This document shows positions 1-8,987 of a DNA stretch of 64,000 bases, one piece after another. The notes beneath the pieces were generated by a model. The model was given only the letters and a program-made list of their open reading frames with translations. It searched no databases and was not told the origin of the DNA. The position numbers and the translations under genes were made by a program. This stretch comes from Flavobacterium cerinum (GTDB lineage: Bacteria > Bacteroidota > Bacteroidia > Flavobacteriales > Flavobacteriaceae): assembly GCF_024496085.1 (NCBI RefSeq), contig NZ_CP101751.1, positions 1,116,001 to 1,180,000 of the forward strand, in the 5' to 3' direction. Numbering within the stretch: position 1 is the stretch's first letter; each line of letters opens with the position of its first letter.

Positions 1-1
1 T

Positions 2-283
2 TATTTTTTAAATATACTTGACAATGTAGATGCTATTGATTTTGAAAAGTCTATTTACGTGGAAATCATGCCTGAAACTAAAGTGTTATCAGAAATCACT
101 AAGCTAGTTTTAAATAACTCTAAAGTCCAGTCAAGACATATTTTTAGGTTAAAACATTTTAGAGATGAAATTGTAGTATCTGAGGATTTAAAAAATAGAC
201 TTGAGGATTTAAAAATTTCCGAGTATAAATTTATACCAATAGAAGATTTCGAATACAAGGCAGGTCGTTTAAATAGATACTAA
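2..283 (+). CDS. C-terminal fragment of an Imm11/DUF1629-like protein (5' truncated by window edge)
   Basis: The reading frame is open from base 2 to the TAA at 281-283, so this is the C-terminal part (93 codons) of a longer gene that begins outside the window. The GTG at 59 is only an internal candidate start. The ending IFRLKHFRDEIVVSEDLK followed by a KFIPIEDF-type strand resembles the C-terminus of Imm11/DUF1629 proteins, which are found as immunity partners in polymorphic toxin loci. That is pattern recognition only. There is no toxin gene within the window to support it. A strong bidirectional hairpin follows at 334-372. Confidence 0.45.
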   Translation, partial: YFLNILDNVDAIDFEKSIYVEIMPETKVLSEITKLVLNNSKVQSRHIFRLKHFRDEIVVSEDLKNRLEDLKISEYKFIPIEDFEYKAGRLNRY

Positions 284-333
284 AACTGTTTTGTATTTCG
301 ATATATGTGACTCATTTTAAAAAGAGTAGCTGT

Positions 334-372
334 AAAAACTCCGTAATGTCTTCTGACTTTGCGGAGTTTTTT
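334..372. terminator. Bidirectional intrinsic terminator
   Basis: A perfect 10-bp stem pairs aaaaactccg (334-343) with cggagttttt (362-371), with T- and A-runs on the two sides. It lies between the convergent partial gene ending at 283 and the efflux permease ending at 414, and can serve both. Confidence 0.8.
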
Positions 373-413
373 AATTTAATAAATGCACGACTTTGTTTTT
401 AAAAGCTAAAGAC

Positions 414-1634
414 TTATTCATAATGCAACGCTTCAATCGGGTCGAGTTTTGAGGCTTTTAAAGCCGGGTAATAACCGAAAAAGATACCGGTTATAGCGCA
501 AACCAAAAACGAAAGAATCACCGAAGACTCTGAAATCAATGTCGGCCATTGTAAAAAGTACTGAATCAGCTCGGAAGCGATGATGCCTACAATAATCCCG
601 ATTGCACCGCCCGTTAGACTGATCAATATGGCTTCTACCAGGAACTGCAATAAAATATTACGCCCGTTTGCTCCGATCGACATTCGCAAACCGATTTCCT
701 TGGTACGCTCCGTAACCGAAACATACATAATATTCATAATCCCGATTCCGCCAATCAACAGGGAAATCCCGGAAATAGCCGTTAACAATACCGTTAATAG
801 CTGACTCGTTGAGCTAAATGTGTTGATCAATTCTGCTTGGGTGCGTACAGAAAAATCATCATCGTCTTTTGCTTTTAACCGGTGGGATGTCCGCATGATT
901 TGTTCGATTTCAGCAGTCGCTAATTCCGTCTGACTTTCATCGGTCGTTGAGGTATAAATATTCTGTAAATAAATCGAATTCGTGATTCGCTTTTGAACCG
1001 TACTGTAGGGCGAAATAATAATATCATCCTGATCCTGTCCGAATGCATTTTCACCCTTACTCTCCAAAATACCGATCACCCGAAACGGAATTTTATTAAA
1101 CCGGATGGTCTGACCTATCGGATCGGTTCCGTTCGGGAAAATATTATCAACTACCGTTTGACCTAAAAGACAAACTTTATTTGCGATATGAATATCCGAT
1201 TCTCTAAAAGCAATTCCTTCTTTTAAAGGCCAGTTTCGAATCGTTAAATAACCGATATCAACACCTTGCATGGTTGTAGGCCAGTTTAACGAACCGTTAA
1301 TGGCTTGTCCTTTTGAGGATACGGCCGGCGAAACGGCATTTAAATACTTTGCTTCTTTTTTAAGTGCTTCGACATCAGCAAGGGTTAAGGTTTGTACGCT
1401 GGATATATCCAAACGCGCTCCGGCTGTAACATTACTGTTGGGACGTATCGTAATCATATTGGATCCCATACTCGACAATTGATCCTGAATGCTTTGTTTG
1501 GAACCTTGTCCGATCGCGACCATAGCAATAACAGAAGCGACACCAATAATAATCCCGAGCATCGTTAATAAGGCTCGTAGCTTATTGCGTCGTAACGCTT
1601 TTAATGCGATTAGAAAAAGATTAGCTATTCTCAT
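414..1634 (-). CDS. MacB-like ABC transporter permease
   Basis: Inner-membrane permease of a MacAB/TolC-type efflux system. It has an N-terminal transmembrane helix (about residues 22-42), a periplasmic MacB core domain (about 45-270), and an FtsX-type C-terminal bundle of three helices (about 285-395). I chose the ATG at 1634 ([20 protein letters not shown]) because it matches the family N-terminus and overlaps the upstream ATPase gene by 14 nt, which suggests translational coupling. An ORF start seven codons further upstream is possible but less likely. It is the last gene of a four-gene minus-strand operon. Substrate unknown; family members export macrolides, peptides or lipoproteins. Confidence 0.9.
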   Translation of the reverse strand: MRIANLFLIALKALRRNKLRALLTMLGIIIGVASVIAMVAIGQGSKQSIQDQLSSMGSNMITIRPNSNVTAGARLDISSVQTLTLADVEALKKEAKYLNAVSPAVSSKGQAINGSLNWPTTMQGVDIGYLTIRNWPLKEGIAFRESDIHIANKVCLLGQTVVDNIFPNGTDPIGQTIRFNKIPFRVIGILESKGENAFGQDQDDIIISPYSTVQKRITNSIYLQNIYTSTTDESQTELATAEIEQIMRTSHRLKAKDDDDFSVRTQAELINTFSSTSQLLTVLLTAISGISLLIGGIGIMNIMYVSVTERTKEIGLRMSIGANGRNILLQFLVEAILISLTGGAIGIIVGIIASELIQYFLQWPTLISESSVILSFLVCAITGIFFGYYPALKASKLDPIEALHYE

Positions 1635-2382
1635 AATTGTAATCGTCATCAACATGAAAATCAGCGAGCATTTGTCGTGCCGATTTGATGTTTTGGTTAT
1701 AAAAATCTTTCATGATTTTGCCGTCGCGCAATGTGATGGTCCGACTGCTAAAAGCGGCGATATCGGGTTCGTGAGTGACAAAAATGATGGTTTTTCCCTG
1801 TTGGTTCAATTCCTGAATCAAAGCCATAATTTCATAGGACGTCCGGGTGTCCAGATTACCGGTGGCTTCATCGGCCAATATCATCACAGGATCATTGACT
1901 AAAGCACGGGCAATCGCTACTCTTTGTTGTTGTCCTCCTGAAAGCTGATTCGGAAAATGATCCAGTCGGTCGGCTAATTTTACCGCTTCCAGGGCTTTAA
2001 TGGCTCTTTCTTTTCGCTCTTTTGACGAAATTTTCGGATTGTATAATAAAGGTAATTCGACGTTTTCTATAGCAGAAGTACGTGCCAATAAGTTATACGA
2101 CTGGAATATAAAGCCGATTTTGGTATTTCTTAAGGCCGCCAATTCGTTTTTTGACAGCGATTTTACATTGACTTCGTCTAATAAGTAATTTCCGTCTGAA
2201 GGTTTATCCAGACAACCTAAGATATTCAATAAAGTGGTTTTTCCGGAACCGCTGCTACCCATAATGGTCATGAATTCACCTTCAATAACATCAAAGGAAA
2301 CGCTTTTTAAAGCCCGCACGGTTTCGGAACCCATGACGAATTCTCTTTTCAGATCCTGTATTTCCAGAATTTTTTTACCCAT
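1621..2382 (-). CDS. MacB/LolD-like ABC transporter ATP-binding protein
   Basis: ATPase that powers the adjacent permease. It has Walker [10 protein letters not shown] near residue 44, the signature LSGGQQQR, and Walker [14 protein letters not shown] followed by the switch His in FVTHEPD. About 253 residues is the usual size for the MacB/LolD (o228) family. In E. coli MacB this domain is fused to the permease; here it is a separate gene overlapping the permease start by 14 nt. The ATG at 2382 is preferred to the GTG immediately before it. The gene follows the adaptor gene closely. Confidence 0.92.
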   Translation of the reverse strand: MGKKILEIQDLKREFVMGSETVRALKSVSFDVIEGEFMTIMGSSGSGKTTLLNILGCLDKPSDGNYLLDEVNVKSLSKNELAALRNTKIGFIFQSYNLLARTSAIENVELPLLYNPKISSKERKERAIKALEAVKLADRLDHFPNQLSGGQQQRVAIARALVNDPVMILADEATGNLDTRTSYEIMALIQELNQQGKTIIFVTHEPDIAAFSSRTITLRDGKIMKDFYNQNIKSARQMLADFHVDDDYNYENS

Positions 2383-2409
2383 CACAATTCTTTTTACACT
2401 AAAAAAATA

Positions 2410-3642
2410 TTAGTTCCTTCCGCCGCCGCCCGGACGCTTCGGCATAAAAGGACTTGAATTGTTTGTCTTGGCGCCTTTGGATTGTTGCGGTGCCTTGATG
2501 CCGGTAACAATCTCATCCTGTTCCGTTATTCCTTTGATAATCTGTACGTCGATATCATTGTCTAATCCGATTTCAATTTGTTTGGGAATTAAGTTATTGC
2601 CTTCTTTTTTCCATACAATGGCTTTTTTGATAGCCGATATGCTGTCATTGGACTTGCTTTCGGTTTTCTTGTGTTTCTTCGTATGTAAAAAAGGCGCTTT
2701 TCCGATTTTGAATTGTTTGCCCAGAGTAGAATCCGGTACAAAAGCTATCGCTTTGGTAGTGATCAACAAAGTGTTTTTGACTTCTTTGGTGTAAATCACA
2801 ATATTAGCGGTCATGCCCGGTTTAAGTTTCAGATCGTCATTCGGCGCGTTGATAATAGTAGTATAGGTTACGACATTCGATGAAATGGTCGGTTGTAAGC
2901 GTACTTCAATTACGGTACCGGTAAATACATCATCCGGAAAAGCATCTACGGTAAAACTGGCTCTTTCGCCTACTTTAATATTACCGACATCCGCTTCATC
3001 TACCGATGCCTGAACCTGCATTTTGGTAAGATCCTTAGCAATGCTAAATAATGTTGGTGTATTTAAACTTGCAGCAACGGTTTGGCCCTCACTTACTTTT
3101 CGGGATAACACCGTACCGTCTATAGGCGAAAAAATATCAGTAAAAGAAAGACTCTTCTTAATTGATTTTAATTGAGCTGATACGCTGTTAACGTTATCTC
3201 TGGCGACTTCATATTGGTTTTTTGCCGTTTCATAATCGGCGCGACTGATTCCGCCTGCATTGTATAATTCCGTTTGACGGTTGAAATTAGATTGCTGATA
3301 ACTAAAATTACTTTTGGACTGTTGTAAATTAGCGGTAATCTGTTCTACCTGAGCAAGTAGTAAGGATTGATCGATTTGGGCGAGTAATTGCCCTTTTTTA
3401 ACAACCGAATTAAAATCAACAAAAACCTTTTGAATGGTGCCGGATACCTGAGTTCCCACGGCTACAGTATCTACAGGCTGAATTTTTCCGGTAGCTGATA
3501 CACTGGTAGCAACATCTCCGTAATGCGGTTTTTCAGTTGTTAACTGTACGCTGTTTTCTTCTTTATGGAATATAAAATAGGCCACAACTCCTACAAGTAA
3601 TAATCCGACAATGATGATAAGGATCCATTTATTTTTTTTCAT
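2410..3642 (-). CDS. MacA/HlyD-like periplasmic adaptor subunit
   Basis: Membrane-fusion protein linking an inner-membrane pump to a TolC-like outer-membrane channel. It has one N-terminal transmembrane anchor (about residues 6-25), then a biotinyl-lipoyl-like region (VSATGKIQPVDTVAVGTQVSG), a coiled-coil hairpin (about 95-160), a second lipoyl half (FSPIDGTVLSRKVSEGQTV), and beta-barrel domains. The C-terminus is Gly-rich (RPGGGGRN) with a low-complexity Lys/Ser stretch before it. It sits between the TolC-like gene (10 nt upstream) and the ATPase, so it is clearly part of the tripartite pump. Confidence 0.92.
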   Translation of the reverse strand: MKKNKWILIIIVGLLLVGVVAYFIFHKEENSVQLTTEKPHYGDVATSVSATGKIQPVDTVAVGTQVSGTIQKVFVDFNSVVKKGQLLAQIDQSLLLAQVEQITANLQQSKSNFSYQQSNFNRQTELYNAGGISRADYETAKNQYEVARDNVNSVSAQLKSIKKSLSFTDIFSPIDGTVLSRKVSEGQTVAASLNTPTLFSIAKDLTKMQVQASVDEADVGNIKVGERASFTVDAFPDDVFTGTVIEVRLQPTISSNVVTYTTIINAPNDDLKLKPGMTANIVIYTKEVKNTLLITTKAIAFVPDSTLGKQFKIGKAPFLHTKKHKKTESKSNDSISAIKKAIVWKKEGNNLIPKQIEIGLDNDIDVQIIKGITEQDEIVTGIKAPQQSKGAKTNNSSPFMPKRPGGGGRN

Positions 3643-3652
3643 GTTCGTTTTT

Positions 3653-4990
3653 TTAGAGTTTGATCGGTTCTCCCTTGTAGAAGTCGTATATTTTTAAACT
3701 CACAACAGCGTTGAACTTTGCTTGTATAAAATTTTGAAAAGCCTGAACATATAAGTTCTTTTGTAGCAGATAGTCGACCGTAGTAATACCTCCCAAACGG
3801 AGTTGTTCATTAGCGATGCGATAATTTTCTTTGTTGGCATCCAGTTGTTCCTGTGCAGCCGTATATTGGGATTGTGCATTGAGCGCATTGATGTAGGCTT
3901 GTTCAACCTGTTGCGCCAATATCGTTTCGGTATTCGTAAGATTTAATTTAGATTGATCAATTGCTATTTTTGATTTTTCAACATTGGTTTTGGCTATTCT
4001 ATTGTTAAAAATGGGGATTGAAAGGGAAAGACCTAATCGCTGATAGAAATTATTGTCCAGTTGCGTTGCAAAAGCAGTTTGCTGATTGTCGGAATATCCC
4101 GAAGCAATCGAACCGCTGGCACTTAAGATAGGTTGATAACCCGCTTTGGATTTTGTTAACTCCAGTTCTGCTGTTTCGGTTGCCAGTTGACTGCTTTTTA
4201 CTTCCGGTCTTTGTTCTAAAGCCAGTTTTTGGGCTTCGGCTAAATTAATAACCGGTAAAATAGCAATTAGAGTATCCGGTTTCTGAATATTTAAAGTATA
4301 GCCGGAGGGGAGTTGCAATAATTGTTTTAAGGTTAAAGTATTTTGCTTTTCCGTATTCTGAGAGCTAATAAGATTGTAATTGTCGGTGGCCAATTGGGCT
4401 TTTAACTGAACCAGATCTTTTTTTGCAATACTTCCGGCGTTGTATTTTAATTCACCTAATTTTAATTGTGCTTTCGATGTCGTCAGGATTTCATTTAAAT
4501 AAACGCTGTTTTCCTTTGTAAGCAGAATGGTTAAATAGGCTTGAGTAATCTGAAGTGCGATATCGTTTTCGGCTGCTTTGGCATTGTATTCTGCTGTCTC
4601 AATCAATAGCTTTTTTTGTTTGATATTTTGGTTTAAATAACCGCCGTTGTATAAGGTAACTGATGTTCCTAATGAATAGTTTCCGGCAAATGTTGATTGC
4701 GTTTGAAATCCACCCACAACTAAGTCGGCGTTTTTGGCATTGGTGTAGGTTTGAGAAGCACTTCCGGAAAGATTAGGGAATTTTGCAGCTTTTGCCAATA
4801 GTAAATCTTGCTCAGAAGTCTTTGTGGTGAGACGTAATGTGTTGATCTGAATATTTTTTTCTTTCGAATAGGAGATGCATTGTTCCAGATTCCATATAGT
4901 AGGGAGTTGTTGTGTTGTATCTTGTCCCTGAATATATACCGTATGAAAAATCGAAATTACAGTTAAACCGCTAATGATATATGATTTCAT
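3653..4990 (-). CDS. TolC-family outer-membrane efflux protein
   Basis: Outer-membrane channel of the tripartite pump. It has a signal peptide (MKSYIISGLTVISIFHTVYI), then the duplicated outer-membrane efflux domain with long alpha-helical repeats typical of TolC (LEQCISYSKEKNIQINTL near the N-terminus, and ALEQRPEVKSSQLATE starting the second half). I chose the ATG at 4990 because it begins the signal peptide; the longer TTG-started frame adds nine residues not expected in the family. It is the first gene of the operon TolC-MacA-ATPase-permease, with tight spacing throughout. A regulator is not visible nearby. Confidence 0.92.
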   Translation of the reverse strand: MKSYIISGLTVISIFHTVYIQGQDTTQQLPTIWNLEQCISYSKEKNIQINTLRLTTKTSEQDLLLAKAAKFPNLSGSASQTYTNAKNADLVVGGFQTQSTFAGNYSLGTSVTLYNGGYLNQNIKQKKLLIETAEYNAKAAENDIALQITQAYLTILLTKENSVYLNEILTTSKAQLKLGELKYNAGSIAKKDLVQLKAQLATDNYNLISSQNTEKQNTLTLKQLLQLPSGYTLNIQKPDTLIAILPVINLAEAQKLALEQRPEVKSSQLATETAELELTKSKAGYQPILSASGSIASGYSDNQQTAFATQLDNNFYQRLGLSLSIPIFNNRIAKTNVEKSKIAIDQSKLNLTNTETILAQQVEQAYINALNAQSQYTAAQEQLDANKENYRIANEQLRLGGITTVDYLLQKNLYVQAFQNFIQAKFNAVVSLKIYDFYKGEPIKL

Positions 4991-5314
4991 ACCTGTGCTA
5001 TAATTTAAATTCAAAAAAATAAATCAAGACTTTGGTTTCTTATTGTTTATAGGTTAAATATTGGAGATAATTATGCCTAATTTTAAATAAGTATATCAAA
5101 TATAATTAATATTTTAACAATTTTGATGAATTGATTGTGTTTTTAGCGTTAGATTGTGATTTACAGATTTCGTGTAATAAAGTTGGTTTCAAAATCAGAA
5201 TTTACTATATATTAGATCAATTGTAAGGAGGATTGATGTTTGTTGAATTTTGTATATTTATTCGGTTTTGTATAGATAGTATGATAAACATAAGAACAGA
5301 TAAACGATATAGAA
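4991..5314. other. Divergent intergenic region
   Basis: 324 AT-rich bases separate the efflux operon (-) from the SUFU-domain gene (+). No ORF, RNA gene or clear repeat is visible. It must hold both promoters, but I see no convincing TAnnTTTG box with a -33 partner for either gene. Confidence 0.6.
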
Positions 5315-5977
5315 ATGAGTATTTTTAAAAAACTATTTGGTAAAAAGGATCAGCAAGTTCAAAAAGAGCTTACGGATGAGGAACTGGATCTTTATTACGA
5401 GCAAAAAACAAAAGGTCTCGAAGATGTTCTTGGAGAAATGCACGGTATTGTAGGACATGCCATAATTCCTTTTGCTGTTGGCGGAGCGGTAGATATGTAT
5501 TACTTCCCAAATCACATTAAAGGAACGGGATTTGCCACGATGGAGCTTTTAGATCCTAATGGTGATAATCCTTTACCTAACCGACTCGGGACATATGAGC
5601 TGGTTGCTTTTACAAAATACGATTATAGTGACGGAGAAACGACAACGACTCCGTTTAATGTTATTGAGAGAAAAATTTGCGGAATATTTACAATGATTGG
5701 ATTTTACTCGCGTCAAGCGGTTTTAAATCCAAATGAAACTTGTGAAGTGCCGGGCAAAGAAGGAGAAGAAAATACCTGTCTGATATTTGATCTTTATGAG
5801 CCGGATGATAAAGTGTTTAAAATAGGCGATAGCGAGCATCATCTGCTTTTGTGTTTGCAGGTTTTTAGAAGTGAAATGGATTTCGCAAGAGCAAACGGAA
5901 GCGCAGCATTGTTTGAAAGATTAGAAGATGCCGGACATTATCCGTATAGTGACTTAGATAGGGAACCGGTGGCATAA
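5315..5977 (+). CDS. Suppressor of fused (SUFU) domain protein
   Basis: A 220-residue soluble protein with no signal peptide or membrane segment. A charged N-terminal 30 residues (KKLFGKKDQQVQKELTDEE) precedes a domain with DVLGEMHGIVGHAIIPFAVG and DMYYFPNHIKGTGFATMEL. This arrangement matches bacterial suppressor-of-fused domain proteins. Their biochemical role is not settled; many occur in polymorphic toxin or stress contexts. The gene is monocistronic, followed by the tRNA-Leu gene on the other strand. The family assignment is from motif memory only, so moderate confidence. Confidence 0.6.
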   Translation: MSIFKKLFGKKDQQVQKELTDEELDLYYEQKTKGLEDVLGEMHGIVGHAIIPFAVGGAVDMYYFPNHIKGTGFATMELLDPNGDNPLPNRLGTYELVAFTKYDYSDGETTTTPFNVIERKICGIFTMIGFYSRQAVLNPNETCEVPGKEGEENTCLIFDLYEPDDKVFKIGDSEHHLLLCLQVFRSEMDFARANGSAALFERLEDAGHYPYSDLDREPVA

Positions 5978-6045
5978 TGTAAGCCGTTTGCGCCTTTTAT
6001 TGATTAAGACAAATCTAGCTACATCGGAATCATAAAGTATATATA

Positions 6046-6078
6046 ACAAAAAAGCTCCAAACATTGTTTGGAGCTTTT
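6046..6078 (-). terminator. Terminator of tRNA-Leu(UAA)
   Basis: A perfect 12-bp stem pairs aaagctccaaac (6051-6062) with gtttggagcttt (6066-6077) across a 3-nt loop, immediately downstream of the minus-strand tRNA. A nearly identical hairpin follows the other tRNA-Leu at 10892. Confidence 0.8.
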
Positions 6079-6079
6079 G

Positions 6080-6165
6080 TACTCAAGGCGGGACTTGAAC
6101 CCGCACGAACATTACTGTTCACTGGATTTTAAGTCCAGCGTGTCTACCAATTCCACCACTCGAGC
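6080..6165 (-). tRNA. tRNA-Leu (anticodon UAA)
   Basis: Read on the minus strand, the 86-nt sequence folds as a class II tRNA. The acceptor is GCTCGAG pairing with CTTGAGT, the D-arm contains GGAATTGGTAGAC, and the anticodon stem CTGGA/TCCAG encloses CTTAAAA, giving anticodon TAA. A long variable arm and the T-arm GGGTTCAAGTCCC follow. CCA is not encoded. A consensus promoter lies just upstream and an intrinsic terminator just downstream. Confidence 0.97.
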
Positions 6166-6183
6166 ATGTTTCGGTATCGGTTG

Positions 6184-6213
6184 CAAAGGTAGTACTATAT
6201 TTTAATTCTGCAA
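6184..6213 (-). promoter_or_regulatory. Bacteroidota-type promoter for tRNA-Leu(UAA)
   Basis: On the minus strand TTG (6213-6211) is followed after exactly 19 nt by TACCTTTG (6191-6184), matching the Bacteroidota -33 / -7 (TAnnTTTG) consensus. The tRNA 5' end is 18 nt further on. Confidence 0.75.
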
Positions 6214-6311
6214 GCTTTATTTGTGTTGGAAATGCTTAAAAAAGCTATATTTTTCAGAGGTTGTTGGTGGAGAGTAAGTTATCGGAAAGGAAAACTTGAA
6301 AATTATTTTCT

Positions 6312-6650
6312 TTAAAAGAAAATTTCCACGCTAAAATCCAAAACTTCGGCCTTTTCGACATTGCGTTGAATCTCTTCAATACCTTTGGCGATACGTAATT
6401 CTGTAGTGAATTTTCTGCTGGTAGCGTAAATATGATCCTGAATTACCACGCGGAAAAAATATTTGCCACCCGGTGTCTTGAACTTTAAAAACAAAGTGTC
6501 GGCATGATAAAGCTTTAACATCTGGATATCACGAACACAGCCTACTTTTTGATTATGACTGGCGCCGGTAAGGATAATTTTTCCTTTCCTTGAAGTGTAG
6601 TTAAACCGGTATTGTCCGTTTTCTCTTTTTGTAATCACAAATGCCCCCAT
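6312..6650 (-). CDS. YegP-like DUF1508 protein
   Basis: A 112-residue cytoplasmic protein. The N-terminal half MGAFVITKRENGQYRFNYTS and the later GGKYFFRVVIQDHIYATSR have the repeated beta-beta-alpha pattern of DUF1508 (YegP) domains, which usually come in tandem; here the two copies are somewhat diverged. Molecular function is unknown in the family. I chose the ATG at 6650 because the domain begins there; the ORF extends 14 codons upstream (to 6692), but that stretch overlaps the region of the neighbouring terminator. There is no strong Shine-Dalgarno sequence. Confidence 0.7.
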   Translation of the reverse strand: MGAFVITKRENGQYRFNYTSRKGKIILTGASHNQKVGCVRDIQMLKLYHADTLFLKFKTPGGKYFFRVVIQDHIYATSRKFTTELRIAKGIEEIQRNVEKAEVLDFSVEIFF

Positions 6651-6690
6651 CGTCGAATCGTTCTGTTTTTTAAAGGAGGGCAAAACTAAC

Positions 6691-6716
6691 AAAAAAGTCC
6701 CTAAATAGGGACCTTT
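6691..6716 (-). terminator. Terminator downstream of the small lipoprotein
   Basis: Stem gtccct (6697-6702) / agggac (6707-6712), with a U-run on the minus-strand product from aaaaaa at 6691-6696. It begins 3 nt beyond the stop codon of the 44-residue lipoprotein gene. Confidence 0.6.
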
Positions 6717-6718
6717 TA

Positions 6719-6853
6719 TTATGCTTCTTTCTGCATTTCTTTCTTTTTAGCTACGTCATTTTTAACATAACTGGATTTGCAATTCCAACCGCTTGAACAA
6801 GAAGCGGATAATACAGACACAGTGATAATTCCTGCGATGAATAATTTTTTCAT
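6719..6853 (-). CDS. Small lipoprotein, 44 residues
   Basis: This gene is shorter than common ORF cut-offs. On the minus strand ATG at 6853 opens a 44-codon frame ending in TAA at 6719. The product starts MKKLFIAGIITVSVLSASC, a complete lipoprotein signal with lipobox LSASC. About 25 polar residues with many Lys follow, including a second Cys (GWNCKSS). After cleavage the mature peptide would be only about 26 residues. It lies 29 nt downstream of the OmpA-family gene on the same strand and ends at a terminator, so it is probably the last gene of that transcript. Function unknown. Confidence 0.75.
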   Translation of the reverse strand: MKKLFIAGIITVSVLSASCSSGWNCKSSYVKNDVAKKKEMQKEA

Positions 6854-6882
6854 GGGGTTTGTTTAAGTAATTTATAGTGGAT

Positions 6883-8439
6883 TTATTTTTTTATAATGAA
6901 TTCAACTCGTCTGTTCTGACTTTCTAATGCTTCCGGACAATTACCGTTACATTTGAATTTAAGTTGCGATTTTCCGTAGCCTTTGTAGGTCAGACGATCT
7001 TTGCTGATTCCGTTTTGGATCAGGTAATTATAAGTTGATTCCGCTCTTTTTTCAGATAAAGCCATGTTATAAGCTGCTTTACCTTTAGAATCGCTATGCG
7101 CGTTAATGCTGATTTTCATTTCCGGATTCTCGTGTAATACATCCAGGATTTTGTTTAATGATAATTCAGATTCTTTTTGTAATTCAACTTTGTTGTAAGC
7201 GAAATAAATATTCTCGATTTCGATAGCAGTGTTGGTTACTTTGGCTTTTAATTGGTTTAATGCAATATGACCTTTGTATTCCAGGCTATTTCCGTTCGGT
7301 TTAAAACGATAGATATTCGGTTCGTATCCTTCTTTTTTGGTTTCGATAGTATAATCTACCATCGGATTCATTTTTAGAGAGAACTTACCGTTGTTATCTG
7401 TTTTAAGGGTTTTGATAACATCTCCGAACTCGTTTTTAACAACTACTTCTGTATTAGGTAGTGCTGTTTTGCTTTTGTTTTCTTCTACTAAAGCATTGAA
7501 ATTTTGTTCCAAAACAACCAATTCGAACTTATAAATGTCAAAATCAGATTTATCGGTTTTTCTGTTAGAAGAAATATAACCTTGATTTTGGTGACTGTAT
7601 GTAAAAGCGATTTCGTCATTATTTGTGTTGATGGTCTCGCCTAAATTGGAACGGTTGATAAACCCGTTGTTTACATTAGATGCACGGAATACATCATAAC
7701 CACCGAAAGTTTCGTGTCCGTTAGAAGAAAAATAGATGTGTCGGTTGTCGCCGGATACATATGGGTATTTTTCATCTTTAGCGGAGTTTACTGTAGGTCC
7801 TAGATTGGTTACGTTGGTTAAAGTACCGTCTGCTAATACGTCAGCACTATATAAGTCATAACCTCCGAAACCACCTTTTTTATCAGATGAAAAATATATT
7901 TTCTGCCCGTTAGGACTCATAAATGGCGTTTCTATAGAGTAATTTCCATTGATTGTTAATTCCTGAATATCTTTCCAGAATCCCTTAGCTTGTAAATCTA
8001 AAGTGGCTTTGTAAAGCGAAAATTGTTTACTGTTACTCTCTTTAGCCCGGGTTAAGTATATTGTTTTTTGATCAGCAGAAAAAGTTACGCCACCTTCGTT
8101 ACTGTCGGAGTCTAATAATTTTGAGAAAATTACTGGGCGTGACAGGTTTCCGTTTTTGTCGAAATCAACGCAAAACAAGTTGTGATTCGGAGTGTTGGTT
8201 TTCGGGTCAACAGATACGGTAGAGAATCCTCTTTTTTTATTAGAGAGGATTAAATACTTATTCATAAAGAAAGCGGTACCGATTTCGGATAGCTCGCTGT
8301 TTACGCCGGCATCATAAGTGGTAAAACTGTAGCCGTTGCTTTCAGGTATTTTGAAGGCTTTATTGTTACTGCTTTGTCCTTGTGCGAATAATTGTGCAGA
8401 AAAAAGCAATGAAAAAACAAAAAGATTAGAGGATTTCAT
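6883..8439 (-). CDS. OmpA-family protein with PD40 repeats and carboxypeptidase-regulatory-like domain
   Basis: Exported, peptidoglycan-associated outer-membrane protein of 518 residues. Signal peptide 1-19 (ends SAQLFAQ). Residues about 50-300 carry WD40-like/PD40 beta-propeller repeats (TIYLTRAKES, KIYFSSDKKGGFGGYDLYSA, HIYFSSNGHETFGGYDVFRA). A carboxypeptidase-regulatory-like Ig domain spans about 310-385, and a C-terminal OmpA domain about 405-518 with the peptidoglycan-binding NAHSDSKGKAAYNMALSEKR segment. The architecture resembles PorE-type proteins but lacks the N-terminal TPR region and lipobox. A role in envelope anchoring is inferred. Confidence 0.88.
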   Translation of the reverse strand: MKSSNLFVFSLLFSAQLFAQGQSSNNKAFKIPESNGYSFTTYDAGVNSELSEIGTAFFMNKYLILSNKKRGFSTVSVDPKTNTPNHNLFCVDFDKNGNLSRPVIFSKLLDSDSNEGGVTFSADQKTIYLTRAKESNSKQFSLYKATLDLQAKGFWKDIQELTINGNYSIETPFMSPNGQKIYFSSDKKGGFGGYDLYSADVLADGTLTNVTNLGPTVNSAKDEKYPYVSGDNRHIYFSSNGHETFGGYDVFRASNVNNGFINRSNLGETINTNNDEIAFTYSHQNQGYISSNRKTDKSDFDIYKFELVVLEQNFNALVEENKSKTALPNTEVVVKNEFGDVIKTLKTDNNGKFSLKMNPMVDYTIETKKEGYEPNIYRFKPNGNSLEYKGHIALNQLKAKVTNTAIEIENIYFAYNKVELQKESELSLNKILDVLHENPEMKISINAHSDSKGKAAYNMALSEKRAESTYNYLIQNGISKDRLTYKGYGKSQLKFKCNGNCPEALESQNRRVEFIIKK

Positions 8440-8987
8440 TTTTGCTATATTGTCAATGTTTATACTGTATTATTTTGATAGTGTCACGAATATAGACCTG
8501 ATTGTTATTATTACATCAATAAATCTTTAAACTGACGTAAAAAATCGACAAAATGCACGAGTGTAAAATTAGGATTACATTATGCGGATTTTACGTCTTT
8601 TTAAGAAACTAACAATACGGTGTTAAAATGTGAGATTTGTAATGATGGAACCAGGTGTTTTTACTTGGTTTTAAATGCTGATTTTGAGTTGTTTGTAGAT
8701 GGTTGTTTTTGAAAGTAATGCTTTTATTTGTGAAAAATGAGGGTAAAATTTGTGATGAAAACGAGTGTTTTGTGTGTTAAGTAATTGTAAGAATTTTTTT
8801 GACGTGTTATGCTGTCTGAAATGGAGTGTAAAGAATTGGTTGTTGCTGTTTGATATTGCTTTTAGTGTTTTATAAGAATGATTGGGGGATTGTATTTTTT
8901 TGAAAGAAAAGCCACTATATTTAATGCTGTAAATTCGGGATGCTTGTATGAATTTACTGTGATTTATAACGCTTTTATTGGTATCGT
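8440..8987. other. Gene-free AT-rich stretch
   Basis: About 550 bases between the divergent OmpA-family gene and the small lipoprotein gene. It is rich in T and TG, with no long ORF, RNA gene or clear repeat. I see no consensus promoter in it. Confidence 0.5.
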
